A stretch of 64,000 nt of DNA from Celoporthe dispersa (lineage: Eukaryota; Ascomycota; Sordariomycetes; Diaporthales; Cryphonectriaceae). Below the pieces are notes generated by a model. It was not told where the DNA came from, did no database searches, and saw only the letters and a program-made list of their open reading frames with translations. Position 1 is the first letter of the stretch, and the number at the start of each line of letters is the position of its first letter. Made by a program: the position numbers and the translations under genes. The DNA is taken from the NCBI GenBank assembly GCA_016584495.1, contig WAID01000004.1, positions 3,747,427-3,811,426 of the forward strand, given 5' to 3'. Positions 1-12,500 of the stretch are shown one piece after another.

Positions 1-728
1 CCCTCAGGAACGCAGACGTGGGAGCTGAAGCTCCCGCCGAAAAACGGATTGCGGCGGCTAGCCGTCATTACTCCTCTCGAGAGAAGATGCCTGTCAGGTC
101 CGTCTGCTGAGGCTGGCGCTGCAGTCCATACGACCTAGTCATACTACTACTATTCTCAGACAGGACCCGCAGAATCCCAGAGCGCCAAATCCTCCCCTCC
201 CCCTCTCCTCCTCCCAAGCCCCGAGGCAGTTGGAAGGTGGTGATGGGCCGCGTGTGGCCGCGCTGGCAAACCAACCAAAGTGGTAGTTGTCCTTGCGAGG
301 AAGGAAGAAGTCCCTCTCTTGTCCGCTTTCTATGTCTGGTTCTATGACACCTTCTCTGCGATTCGAACTGCGGGATTCAGTGGGAAACATCTGCGCTTGG
401 CGTGGGACAAGAAAACCGGCCTCAAGCCGGGGACCCCAAGCAGCACAGCCAAAACACCCAATACGAGTCGAGTCAGTGTCGCATCGGTCGTTAGATTCCA
501 GAAGGCAGCCGAGTCGCAGAAATCTTAAAACGGACATTGGACGGACTCCAAGGCGTCCACAGGATCACATCAGGGTCATGTAGGACCCCTTGTAATTTCA
601 GAAACCGCGCCTCGCCCAGAGGCATGGGTCTCTTCTCAACTAGCCAGTCAACGCGCCGACGCAATGGAGAACGCTGCAGCACCCGCGTCCTACCTGGCCC
701 TTCATCATTGCTGGTCGTGGGCCATCCG

Positions 729-756
729 CATGCAGTACTAGACATGCAGTACTAGA
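729..756. repeat. Perfect 14-bp tandem duplication
   Basis: The unit CATGCAGTACTAGA occurs twice back to back with no mismatch. It lies in the gene-free left part of the window and has no evident function. Confidence 0.85.
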
Positions 757-3405
757 CGACAGGTCTAGGACAGAGATATTAACTACTCTCCAGGCAAAAT
801 GAGGCCGGCGTACAGTATACCTATACCGGTCTCTTTCTTCTACATCCTAAGAAGACAAGTTTTTTGGGGATCGGCAACACTTCCGAGACGAAATCACTGG
901 ACGATCGAGTCTAGGGTTGCACTGAGCAACAGGGCGGGCATGGACAGGCAGGACATGGTTATTGATGGAGCTGCTTCTCCGGGCGGGAACCTGCTGTCCT
1001 GGGCTGTCGCGCATCCCTGGCACCTCGAAGCCCAAAGGAAATTTCCGCCCGCAGGTTCGGAAGCCCAGGTGCCAGTCTCATTACCTTGCCTGGCTCGGCA
1101 AGACCATGCCGCGTACCAAGGTGCTACCTGAGGTGTCATGGCGTCCCGTCTCGGCGGTTCCGCCACCGTCCAGAGGGCAGGCCAAGTCGACACTCTGGAG
1201 GGCTCAGCTGCCTAGAAGGCGAAACGGGCCATCTTACCTTCCCGCACCTGCCGATCCAGGCGTAAGGGCCTGGTCGATGCACTACCCGCCTCAGCAGTGT
1301 CACGCATTCGTCTGCGCCAGCGTTCGGACCACTACACACCTGCGTACGGGTGTGCCTGACCTTGCCCTCTTTTTTTCCTTTTCCTTCCTTGCGTGGTTCA
1401 CGAATAGAGATTATTCTCCGACCCTAGGCTCTGGCCCGCGAGACCGTCATGCAGAAGGTAGGCAGCGGAGTCGTTAACCTCTACAATGTACTTGGTAGCC
1501 TTGCAACCCAATACTGCAACAGGAAACAGGACTGGGCTGGGCTGGGCTGCACCCCACGTGGACCACCGTCGGGGCCCACGAGGCACTATGTACATGCGAT
1601 CGTATACATGAATATCGGTTCGAGCTTGTCGGTGCTGCCAGTGAGGGCTCCAACACGGCCGCCTGAGTGTGGTGGGTGGGGAGCCTTGGGTTCTCGAAAT
1701 TCCTGGGGACCCGTTGACGGCTTGATGATGTCCCGTGAGAGCGAGGTGGCACTTTCCGTGCAGGATTCTCCTCCCCTGACGGCATGGAACCGGATACTTG
1801 GGGACCAGTTCTTGGATACAGCTTCGTGTTGCCCATCAAGCTCTCCGATGGACCCGCGCTGGGCGCCCGCTGCCACTGGAGCCGATCATGTCGGGCAGAT
1901 CTCCTCAGGCCCCCAGGATATCATCGCCCTGTTTTTTTTTTTCCTTCTTACTCCCCCAACTCTTTGAGGTGTTTGGGAGCAGGACGCGGGTTGCCCGGCC
2001 GTCCACATCTTTGTTTGGCCTGCAGTCAGCCCCTCACCCATATGCCCGCTCTTCTGCCTGTAGACGCAAGGTCGATCACGACGGGTCCCTGTGACTGGCT
2101 CGGCTTGCCGCACAACCCCGCCGCCTGCAGCTTCTCTACTGCATGTGCCTTGCAACCTGCAGCAGACTACTATGGTAAGCCGGCCCATAATGGTAGGATG
2201 AATGGACGAGAAGATCCGACCGGCGTCTCTCTTCTCCCCGTCTCCCCGCACCAAAGGTACGATGTAGCAGTATGTACATACGTTTGGGGGGTCAAATGCT
2301 GCAGCCGGCACGCCGGATCGCGAGCTCATCCAAAGAGGCGCAAGGGGGAGGGAGGGGGCCTTGATGATTGTGGTGGTGGAGGTGGAGAAGAAAACCACCG
2401 CACATGCCTGCAGTACAGAACGCCCGCCTTTCCGCCGGATGACATGTTGCTCAACCCAACAGGTTGCCGCTGCGTGATGATGAGTGACATGCACATGGCA
2501 CCACACTCAGCTAGCCTGCCCTGCCAGTCCAGGCTTCCAGAAAACACACCCACCCACCCGTCCACCTACCTACCTACCTGCACGACCCGGGAGGGCACTA
2601 CCGGTGCTCCGGTGCAGCCTATCACGGAGCTTTGGAGGGAGACTCAAAGCTGCTCGCACCCCGGACGGGACGACGCGAGCACGAAGGCGAGCGGAGTGTG
2701 TCCAGTGCTACTGTATACGATACTGTGTACGTCTCTGTCTTGTCTGCACCCAGGTCTTGCGGCGCCTAGCAGCAGCAGCAGCAGCAGCAGTGACCTCTCT
2801 CTTCCCTTGTAGATACAAGCCACACACGCCGACGTCGACCGGCAGTCGCTCCTCCGCTCTGGTGCATGAGCCAGGCCGCACTAGGAACACCGGTAGGCCT
2901 CAGGCCAGCCAGTAAGCCAGTGCCACTTTGACGTAGGAGTCATGATGATCTTGGACCGGTTAAGAGAGGCGTGGGGACCAGCAGGAGAGGGGGCTTCTTC
3001 TGTCGGCCTAGAAGGGTCTGTACTGCGCGTACAGCAGCATGCACGGAGGTAGAGCAACATACGATGAACATGGGGAGCGGGCACAACCATTCACGAGATG
3101 GTGAGGGGACGAAGGAGCTGCAACGGCCAGGGTTGGCTAGAGGGCGGGGAGACTCACTGTCCAGCTGGTGTCATGGCCGGGAGGGTGTGTTTTTGAGAGG
3201 AGGGGATCTAAGGAGTAGAGATGCACGCACGCGCATCCTCCTCACATGGAGTGATTCCTCCTCTTGCCCCCGCCCGGACTGTTCGTCAATCACCATGACG
3301 AGCAGAGGAGGAAGCACCCGCGAGTTATGCAGGTGCCAGTTCTGACATGTCGACATGCTGGATGGGATGACCATGAGGCTTGGGTGCCTAGTGATGGGAG
3401 AGAAA

Positions 3406-3407
<2 letters not shown>

Positions 3408-3461
<54 letters not shown>

Positions 3462-3466
3462 TCTCT
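3408..3466. repeat. (CT)n microsatellite
   Basis: A run of more than twenty CT dinucleotides with one CC interruption near its right end. Non-coding, probably length-polymorphic. Confidence 0.95.
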
Positions 3467-6371
3467 TCTCAAACCTTATCGTCGTGGACAGGCCGCCCTC
3501 CCCGGCGCCCCCAGACAACACCCTGCCCTCCACATGACGGAGTCAGTCCTGTGCAGCACAAAAACATAAGCGCGCAACAAAACATGCCAACAGGAGACAA
3601 CAGTGGGAAAGCCGAAAATAAGATACAAAAAATAAAATCGAAAATATAAAAATTAAAAAGTTCATCAACCTAACCCCCGGGTTCCCGATCCGCACTTCGG
3701 AGCAAGGGCACGGCCTCATCGATGGATTTCCTTGCGGGTAAAGGCGCCCGATCTACCCACACTTCTTTTTTTTCTTCTTTAATTCTTTTTCCCTCTCTTC
3801 GGCTTCATGTACAAATCACAGTCGACTACTAATAAAAGCCACCCAACCTCGGCGCGCCGGGAAGAGCGGGAAGGGGAGAGGCGGGGGAGGGGAGGCGTAG
3901 GCGCAGGGCGCATGTCTGGTGTAGTGTGCCTAAGCGTGCCTGCTTCATGACGCGGGAGGCGAGGTCCCGCTGTGCCTTCCTCCTCCCGTGGAGGAAAAAC
4001 AAGGCCCTCGTCACAACCACACCTCGCTGATCGCCCCTGCCCACCCTCCCTCCCCAATAAAAATGAATTTTTTTTTCGGGGTGGGCATAATGCTTGCATC
4101 TTTGGGGCCAGGGCGTGGCAGAACCCCTCTCTTCTCTCTCTGTCTCTGCCTGTCTCTCTCTCTCTCTCTCTTCCTCGTCCTTCCCTCTCTCTCTTTCTCT
4201 TCTTTCTCTCGAGGAATGGGCCGGGAGCTTCTGTTTCTGCGTAGTGCCGATGATCAGGCAGATCTCCCTTCCTGTGGGGTTTAGCGAGTGCAGCTGTGCA
4301 GAGGAGAAGAGCACCTGGCTGTCTCCCTCCCGCCCGTGCCACCCTGCCACCCTAACTCTACCATGTACAGTAGTAGTTCCTCTTCTCCCGTGTGGTGGCG
4401 TTCTCCTCTCCTCTGCTGCACCTATCAGGTGGGGACTACGTCATTGAACCCTTGCAGGATGGAAAGTATGTTTGTACCCAACGACTCTTCACATTCCATG
4501 GAGGTCTTTTAGGTGGTTTTTTTCTATAGTGCTGAAGAAAGAGGGGTTTGACGTATGCTTGATGGAGTGTCTGCCCTCGTCAGCAGAGGACCTCCTCCTC
4601 CTCCCTCGGCGACTTGCCTGATGACCATGATGAGCAGTCGGAGAGCTAGGCAAGTACGTACACAAGGATTACGTCTTGTCTCCCCCTCCTCATCATCATC
4701 ATAAGACTCATTCATGCGCCCTGCTGGCCTGCTGTGCTCTGCATGGACGGGGAAGTCTCTGCTGGATGACGCCCGCCCGCCACACCCGCCCTTCTCCTGC
4801 CAAGCATGAGCATAAGCACTCACCACCACCACCACTCAGGTGACCGACTGATGTCTCTCTTGCGTGCTACTTACCTGCTGTACATTGCGTGCCTGTGCTT
4901 ACAGGGCACGCCCTCGCCTCTCGTTCATGATGGCGAGACGCGTCGGATGGACACTTGATGTACAGCATGTATCTTTCCTGCGTGGACGATGACGCGGTCG
5001 ATCCTTGACCGGGGGCGGCGTGGATGGTGCATGGGTCATACAGTTCAGCGTGGCTTCTTGTCTCTTCCCCTCCCTGAAGCCAATACATACTGGACTGTCT
5101 TAGGGGGCCACGTCTCACATTGATGAGTTGAGAGCCCGTCTTGGGTGCTCGCCGTCATTAAACACCCCGGGGAAGGCCTAGTCTGGGGGTTGGTGGGCTC
5201 AAGGACGAGAACAATACACGCGCTGTGGTAGGGGTGTTGTCCCAGGTCTGCTCTCGGCTGCCTCCTGGAGACCTGAGCATGAGGGGGTCCTGGCACGGGG
5301 AAGGGGAGGGGTGGAGAGTACCCCGGGGCGTTCCTACGAGAAGAAGATTGCTCACGGCGTTCCGCGGTGAGCTTGCCTTGGGTTAGGTAGATGTCGATAC
5401 GATAATGAGAGGACCTTCCTGGCATCGTGCTGCTTGGTCAGGTCCCATCGGCTGAGCAGCATGCATGACCACGAGGCATACAAGGCCCATCAATAGTTGT
5501 CTCTGTGGGGAGCGTAGAGTGAACGGACTGGAGGAGAGTCCCTTCATTCGTTGTCTGAAATACGTAAAACATTTTTTGTTGGGTTCTGGCTCTTATCACC
5601 AGCAAGACAAGTCCTCCGAGGGTTCTGCTTTCTTTTACGGTTCCCAGCTCGTACCAACTCCTCGGCAAACCCTCCGAGGATGTGTCGAAAGAATAAAGGG
5701 TATGTTCCGTGCACGCGAAGCCCCAAAACGCCGATACCTCCCTCTCTTAGCTGGTGTCTCTCTCTCCTCTCGACACCAGACATCGTATGGTCCATAATCG
5801 TACAACAGTGATGTATCAGCGCAGTTCCCCCATCCCTTCTCTCTGTCGATCCTCTTCCCACCTATTCCACCGGCAGAGAAGGGGAAACAAAACCACAAAA
5901 AGGCATGAGCCACCATCTGCTTGACACCTGGGCGCAGGCCAGTCGTCAACGTGCCGTCCGGGTCCTCGGTTCGACACACAGTTCCCAGAGCTCTGTCGAA
6001 CCCCGTCACATTAGTCGCCGAGGTCCAGAACAAGGCACAACAGGCAGTCCCAGCCCCGTCGTGGCACAATCACCGCGCCACGCTGTAAGGAACGATGGCC
6101 TTGTCGATGACGGGATTGCGTCGCGACTTCGCGGTCGACTCGCTTCCCCATTTCTAGAGTGTTGTCTATAGTTAGTCATCCTATCCTCGATGCTGGTAAT
6201 CAATAGGGAAAAAGAAAAGAAAGAAAACAAAGTAGGAGACCAAGTAATAAGCCAAAGACAAAAAAAGAAACAGAAACCCATTTTCTTCGCCTGAGTCTGC
6301 TGTCGTCTCCACAGTCTCAGGCTGGATCAGGTTCTGGCGGCCCAGTCTCGTTGCAGAATCCGTGGCAGTGT

Positions 6372-8254
6372 CTAGGAATGGGTGTTCGGAAACCTGAAAA
6401 GATTGGGATATTTTCTTACATCGTGCCACTCTTTCTCCTTAGCCAACGCCTCGTCGAACGCCACGCGACACTCGGGTGGTAGGCAGTCCTTGATCTCGTC
6501 GCTGACGGCCGCGAGGCCCTGGAAGGGCGCCAGGAAGTTGTGGTTGCGGCCTGTGCTGGCCGTGCCTTTGGTGTGGCTGTCGTAGCTGGCCGAGGAGATG
6601 CCCGCGGGTGGGGTCTCGCAGTAGGTGTCCGTGACCGTGAAGTTGCGAGGGACGACGGGGTTCAGCGCGGGGAAGACCTGCGAGGTGTGTTGGCCCGCAG
6701 CGCCGGGTGCAGAAGGTGGGATCTGCTCGATGCGCGCAGCTGTGGGTTGCATGATCGTGGGGTACTGCATGGTGTTGGTGTGGATGTCGTAGACGCCCTG
6801 GTTGTTGCGGCGACGGATGGCATTGATCTGGGAGTTGAAGTTCCTATAAAAACAATGAAACAAAAAACAGATAGCATCAGTAATCGCAAACCTCTCTGAC
6901 AAACGGGGAGGGGAGCTTACGCAGCCTCGCGAGCATGCTCGAGCATCCAGTTGGTATCGGTGACCGCCACGCGGCGCTTCTTCATCTCGGCCATTTGGGT
7001 GGGTGCAACAGGCGCGTTGGTGTGGTAGACTTGACTGGCTCCAAACCAGGCGACGTACTGGTTTTTGTTGTAGGGCTGGCTGGGGTCGTAACGATCGTTG
7101 GGGTCGGCGATGGCTCCTCCTGGTGGCCCTCCTCTCTAGCGCGCGCAAGGTCGTAGTCGTCAGTGATGCGGCGGCCGCCAACAACAATCAGGGCGCCAAA
7201 CTCGCGGAAGACAGATCGGGCTGTCACGATACCAATGGACCGACCCTTGTAGGAGTGGGGATCAACTCTCGCTCGATCAGGTCGCGCTTCTCCTCGTCGT
7301 CGACGATGCTCTTGAACAGGCGGCGGTGCTTGGTGAAGAACAGGTACGAGTCGCGGAAACCAACGCAGCGGGCAGGCTCGGTGGACAACATGTACAGGCG
7401 GTCGCCGCGGTCCTTGACGGTAAAAGTTCGGCACCTGTACTCGCGACCGCCCTGCAGATAACCCATCTTATCGACCTTGGTCTCTCCCTCAGGATCCTCG
7501 GGTAGGTCCAGCTCGTCGTCAATAATGTTGTAGACTGGCCCATCCTTCTCGATCGCCTGCTGGGTGATGGGAGCCGGCGCGCCCTTGCGTCCACCTCGGC
7601 CACGCCAGCCGCCCCGACCACGGCGAGGGCGCACCTCGTCTCGGGGCACCTCGATGCCATCATCCCAGCCGGGGTTTGACCTTGGGTGGACGGCCGAGTC
7701 GCTTGCGTCGGACCATGGGCTGTGGAGCTGGGGTAGGTGATTTCTCAGCTGCGCCCTCCTCCTGTTCCTCGACGTCCTCCTCAGCACCAAACTCCTTTGC
7801 GCTGGTGTCAGCATCCTCCTCCCCTTGGTCTCGTCCTCCTGCTCAGCATCTTGCATTGTCTCGTCCTCGTCCTCAAGCTCCTTCCATGTCTTGGGTGTGT
7901 TCTCTGTTGGAGACAGGACATGCCCTTGGTCAGCAAGTGTACAGTTGACTGGGCTGGAGTTGGGGGACAATAGGGTTGCTGGTTGCTGGTTGCTGTTATG
8001 CAGCTGCACAGCTGTGTAGGGAGAGTGGATGATTCCCAGAAGTGGCAGTGAAGGTAGCAATCAGGTGCATCGGTTTGCCATCATGTGTTGCAGTGACCAG
8101 GTGGTGAAGAGGAACCATAAGTCTGCCAGACTGCTGTTGCAGATGGCGACGGCCCAAGGAATGGAACTGTGCAGGTTGCAGGGCCGGGTGCAGGCTTACC
8201 TAGAGCCTGCGCAGCGCGCTTGGCAGCAGCACGGCCTGATCTACGACCTGGCAT
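6372..8254 (-). CDS. RSC7: Chromatin-remodelling complex subunit, Rsc7/Swp82 family
   Basis: Subunit of the RSC/SWI-SNF class of ATP-dependent nucleosome remodellers, acting in the nucleus. Three exons: 8254-8200, 7903-6921 and 6843-6372, with GT-AG introns. A basic start (MPGRRSGRAAAKRAAQ) is followed by an acidic stretch and an AT-hook-like block with GRPP and then GRGGWRGRGGRKG. The conserved CRC_subunit region carries YNIIDDELDLPEDPEGE, YRCRTF, YLFFTKHRRL, FREFGALIVVGGRR and DPNDRYDPSQPYNKNQY. The tail is Gln/Pro-rich and ends PNTHS. The frame is broken four times, at about 7821-7824, 7671-7674 (an apparent extra base), 7257-7260 and 7125-7131. Balanced, the protein is about 503 residues, normal for the family. 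The breaks look like sequencing indels because conserved blocks continue across each one. The next gene upstream on the same strand is TFIIB. Confidence 0.9.
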
Positions 8255-9500
8255 CTTTGTGAATGTGCTGCTACTGTTCTTGTCGACACGGTTACAGGCG
8301 CCTGCTGGTGGCGGCAGGTCTTGGTGTTGATGGGTGCAGCCAGATGTGGGGTGGCCTGGGGGTTGAATGGTGGTTGTGAAAACAAGCGCGGTCTGGGACT
8401 GCAGGCCAAAAGCAACGCGACTGTGCTGACATAAGCCCCACCCTTTAGGGACTGAGGACCCTGACCCAGGACCCTGGACATGGAAACCGCCCAACCGGTG
8501 GAAATCATCGGAGTGAGTACAGGGGCAGACTTAAGCACATCATATCTTCTATTAAAATAAAAAAAGGCAAGTAGGCTGTAGGGCTGGAAGAGAACTGGAC
8601 ACATGATTGTCCACCTCTGCAGATAACTTCATATCACTTGCAGTGCTATAACAAAGAGACTAATGGCACATGATACAGTATACAGTATACAGTATGAAAT
8701 CATCATTATATATTATTTATTGCATTCTAAGACTGCTGTGAGCGCAGCAGAGCAATATGGTCTACAGCATCCACGCATGTCTGAGATCAGAAGCCCAATA
8801 GCAGAGCAAATTTGTATCATCAGGGTGTAAGCGGGTTAAGGATGTTCTGGTCAGACTACTCACAAGAAGGTGGATAAAAGGGAAAGGTCCTCATACCTGG
8901 ACAAAAAGTGCCATGGGTGGGGTGGGAGAAGGGCGTCTTCACACGATGAGAGGTCATGTCTGGCTGCTGGACAAGAGGGCATCCAGATCTCAAGGGGAGC
9001 CGCCAAGCTCCTCGCACCACGCTTCTTCTCACCAGCAGTTCAGGGCAACAAGGGCAACAGCCCAGCACAAGTCAGCTGTCACAAGCATGAGGAGCAGAGG
9101 TTTTGCCAATGAGAGATTCAATCTGCTCATGTCCCTAAGACCTTATGTTTGTCAAGCCAGCCTCGCCGGGCTAATAAGACCCTACAATCTTGCTGTTCCC
9201 TGATCATTGCAGAATTGAGCATTGTGCATGGACCCGCCCTGTCCAAGTTCGACAGCACTGTGCCTCCCTAAAGTTCCCAACTGGATCTCCAACAAATGAT
9301 GCCCAAAGAGATTGTCGAGAAAGGTCATGTTAGTTGCAGTCTGTCCATTGAGTATGCAAGGCCTTTCCTTGCTGTCACCTTATGTCTGTGAAAATGGGAA
9401 TCCTGGATCGAGCAGTCGTGTGTGTGTGTGATGCCGATCTGGTAGCAAGCTCAAGGCTCACTCTTTCTCTTGCGCTGCAGTGGGGCTGCTGTTGAATGCC
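8255..9500. other. Spacer between Rsc7-like gene and TFIIB gene
   Basis: Both neighbours are on the minus strand, so this holds the TFIIB 3' region and the promoter of the Rsc7-like gene. I see no gene. A 7-bp unit (TACAGTA) is repeated about three times at 8673-8695. Confidence 0.6.
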
Positions 9501-10669
9501 CTAAGCCTGAGGCAGCCGATCAATCTTGCCCTTGCCACGGCTCCTCTGGAAGGCATCCTGGTCCAGGAGCTGATCCCGGCACTGGTAGAGGTACTTGTAG
9601 GCTGTCTTGATGGTTCCATCACTCACACCAGCAACACCTGCAATCTTCTTGGAGGTGATGGAGTCGCCCATGTAGTGTGCAGCCATGAAGATGCATGCGG
9701 CAGCAACAGACAGGGGAGAACGACCAGCCAGGGTGCTAACCTGGGTGGTCTTCTTCGCAATGTAGATGCCAACATTCTCAACATCTGACTGTTGCTTGAT
9801 AGCCAGCTGCGAGACGTACCGGCGAACGAGGTCGTCGGCACCGGTAGAACCTTTCTGCTCGTAGCCGCGGACAGAAGTGACGTCCGTGAGGCCGGAAGCT
9901 TCTCCCTTCTCCCGCATCTCCGTGAGCCACTTCTCCAGAGCCTTGAACACGCGGCCAATCTCCTTCTTTGACACTTTAGTCAGGTTGAAGACCTCGCGAA
10001 AGGTTCGGGGAACGTTGTTCTGGCGACACGCGATGAAGATAGCGCCGGCGATGACAGCATCCTGAGGCTTGCCCTTGAGGAATTTCTTCTCGTCGGCGAC
10101 TAGAAAGAGAGAGGATGAGCACTAGGCGGCCCCAGGCAGGTCAGAGCACAGGTGACCAATACTTACGCTTGAAGATGTGCAGGGCGTAATCGCGGACAGT
10201 AGAGCCCACCTGCAGAGTATCGGCCAGGGTCTTGATCTTGTTGAAGCCTTCCTTCTGGTTGACCTGTCCCTTCTCCATGGTCTTTGCCTGGGTCTTCATC
10301 AGGTGGAACGAGTTGCTGCCTTCCCGTCCGTTACTGGTCTGCAGCGTAGCGACGGTGTCCTCGAACAGAGGGTTGCCGACATCACCAACACGAGAAGGGT
10401 CATCGTTGTTCTGGTCGTCGTTGGCAAAGGTGCGCCACTCGGATCGGGTATCAACAATCTTGTCACCGACCTGCCAGATATTAGACTATGGATCGATTCT
10501 ACGTTGTGGGCGGCGGCACCTACCACGAGACCACAGGATGCGCAGACCATGTCGCCACTGCTGAACTCCTCAACCAGGTTGGGGGCACCTCTCTGCAGTC
10601 CTGGCACATGAGGATGTTGCTCAGCTGAGCCTCTCTGTACTCCTCCTGGGTAGCCATCGTGGTAGCCAT
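9501..10669 (-). CDS. SUA7: Transcription initiation factor IIB (TFIIB)
   Basis: General RNA polymerase II factor that bridges TBP at the promoter to the polymerase. Exons 10669-10524, 10470-10167 and 10099-9501, with GT-AG introns of 53 and 67 nt. The N-terminal zinc ribbon has CQDC and CASC pairs, followed by the B-reader/linker sequence VDTRSEWRTFANDDQNNDD. Two cyclin-like repeats follow: the first includes AGAIFIACRQNNVPRTFREV, the second YVSQLAI through AAACIFMAAHYMGD and GVSDGTIKTAYKYLY. I chose ATG 10669 (MATTMATQEEYREAQL); 10657 is an in-frame alternative. One base is missing near 10579-10585; restoring it gives CREVPPNLVEEF and a 349-residue protein with consistent intron phases. An essential gene with a frame break argues for sequence error. 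Confidence 0.95.
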
Positions 10670-11840
10670 CGTCGCAGTTGTCACGCTACGGCCAGCAGTC
10701 CTTGTCGAGGTATCGTTGAGGATCTCAGCAAGGGCCGGGCGATCGGCCTGTGGAGTTTCAGCCGCAGGCTTGGGGGCCGCTGCAGGCAGATTCGGCTTCG
10801 ACGGGTGGAAACACTCGGTGACCTTGAGAGGTCGTAATTTCTTGGCCACTCTCTTACGCGGTCTATAGATGTCGTACTCGGCGCCGAGCCGAACCTTCTT
10901 CTTCACCCAGCGCTCGTGCTTGAGTTGTGCTTTGTGCGACTTCAAGAGGCCCTGGACACGACGGGTGGGTTCCTGGTCTCTGTCTTTGGCGAGATTGGAG
11001 AGGGCAACAGAACGAAACAGTGGCGAGTGAATCTTGGCGGTATTGATAGGCCGACGGGGCCTCAAGTCACGATTCTACTCCCCTGTACTCGCACTCGAGT
11101 GGCGATACGAGACCGTTGGAATCGAGACTCGCGAAAGCAGGGACGGATGTGTTCACGCGTGCGATTCGGGAGAAATCGAGGCTAGGTGATCAAGTCGTCG
11201 CAAGGTATCGAAAGGGGGTCGAGAGTCGTCAAATGAGAGGAAGGTTATGCCCTTGCCGACCACCGTTCGGAACCAGTAAAGGTGTCCTGCTGTAGAGGCA
11301 ATGCGAGGAAACGTCTCGAGGTCGCTCTGCTCGGTGCAGACAAGACGAAAGCTGGTCGGGAAAACCGTGATCCACCGTTCTTGCCTTGGAAGGACTGATA
11401 CAGGCAGAGGGGGAGACGGTTTTGCGGGCAAAGAAAACGACTGTCGTTGATGAAAGGGAGAAGGCGTGGATGAAGGAGACAAAAGGTTCGAAAGGAAAGC
11501 AAACAAACCGTCAGACTTGGGGAGACGTATGGGATGCGGCCTGGCCGACGCACAGACCACCATGGGCCAGCCTGGAAGCCAGCTCATTATTCAGCTGGCC
11601 TGCGTGCCTCCTACTTTACGCCTTGGCTTACCTTAGCAGTTACCTAGCGCCAGCTTCCTTGTCTTCACCAAATTCACCCTGCATAGTACAATGGGACAGT
11701 CCGAGCTGTGCACAGCTTTTTGTATTTATTTTGGAAAAGTCTCTATCATCCCGAGGCCATTCATTATTCATCATGCATGCTTGCATCCAGCCCAGCCCAG
11801 CCTGTGACTGGTGACAGCTGGAATAGCCGACCGCCTTGTC

Positions 11841-12500
11841 CTATGAAGCCGTCCCTCCTCGCCTTTGCTGCTCATTTTCCGAGTCCGAGTCTTCGTTCAT
11901 ATCCTGGAAGAGGGGTGCCGTTCGAGCAGAGGAGGCAGTTCTGATCGACTCGCAAGCACCTGTGGCAGCCTGGTTGGCGAAGAAGACCGCGATAGTGTGG
12001 GCGCCGGCATTTCAGGCAGTGGCGACTTGGACCTCGCCCTCTGGAGGCTGGCCGCCGAGCTGGGCCTCGCGAGATGTCCTGCCTCCCAGCTCTTTCGTCG
12101 TACAGCGAGACGTCGGATTTGGACCTCGAGTGCTGCCTCGAGGCTTCCTCCCCTCCCTCAACCCGTACCGATACACGGAGCTAGCCTTGGTCCTGTCCGA
12201 AGTGCTGACCGAGTCGACAGTGAGGTGGCTGCTCAGCGATATTGACCTCCCCGACCGTGACGCCAGTGACTTCCGGATCATAGCTTCCCGCTGTTCTTCC
12301 GCCTCGAGTATCAGATCATTCTGCGTCATCCTCCGCCTCCTGCTGAAGTCCCTTGGCTGTAGGCACGGGTCCCTTTGGCGGGCTTCCTTGAGTTGCTGCT
12401 TCAACATCCGGCGCTTGGACAGGAGATGGCGACGAGAGAGGGGCGATGCAAAAGAGCGCTCAGGGTGAGGAGAGCTGCCACTGCTGCCACGATGATCCAT
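11841..12500 (-). CDS. Hypothetical protein, frame uncertain
   Basis: Not recognised. The first 100 or so codons from ATG 12500 look coding: MDHRGSSGSSPHPERS, then a basic helical stretch (RRHLLSKRRMLKQQLKEARQRD, written here in parts: LLSKRRMLKQQLKEA) and EAEEQREAMIRKSL. After about 12150 all three minus frames stay open and each looks partly plausible. One contains SKSDVSLYDERAGRQ followed by a Cys-rich HCLKC..GCHRC..NCLLC, another RSKSPLPEMPAPTLSRSSSP, and the third ends FQDMNEDSDSENEQQRR. One or more indels probably split a single protein, which would end at 11841 or 11897. No intron is evident. No function assigned. Confidence 0.5.

Larger units (their letters stand above)
1..6371. other. 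Gene-poor stretch, no supported gene
   Basis: I find no protein family, spliced gene or RNA gene here on either strand. The open frames (the longest is about 340 codons around 1784-2812 on +) are compositionally random, rich in Pro/Arg/Ser/Cys, and have no domain. The stretch holds simple repeats (CT tracts at 3408-3466 and around 4136-4206) and a perfect 14-bp tandem duplication at 729-756. It ends at the 3' end of the Rsc7-like gene. A lineage-specific short gene or a non-coding transcript cannot be excluded. Confidence 0.5.

Noticed and set aside
1784..2812. 342-codon open frame on +
   Set aside because: Composition is random (Cys, Pro, Ser, Arg rich), no domain, competing long frames on both strands; typical of GC-rich non-coding DNA.
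3408..4206. CT-rich tracts as a coding Ser-Leu repeat
   Set aside because: Frames through them are only the translation of (CT)n and lack any coding flank.
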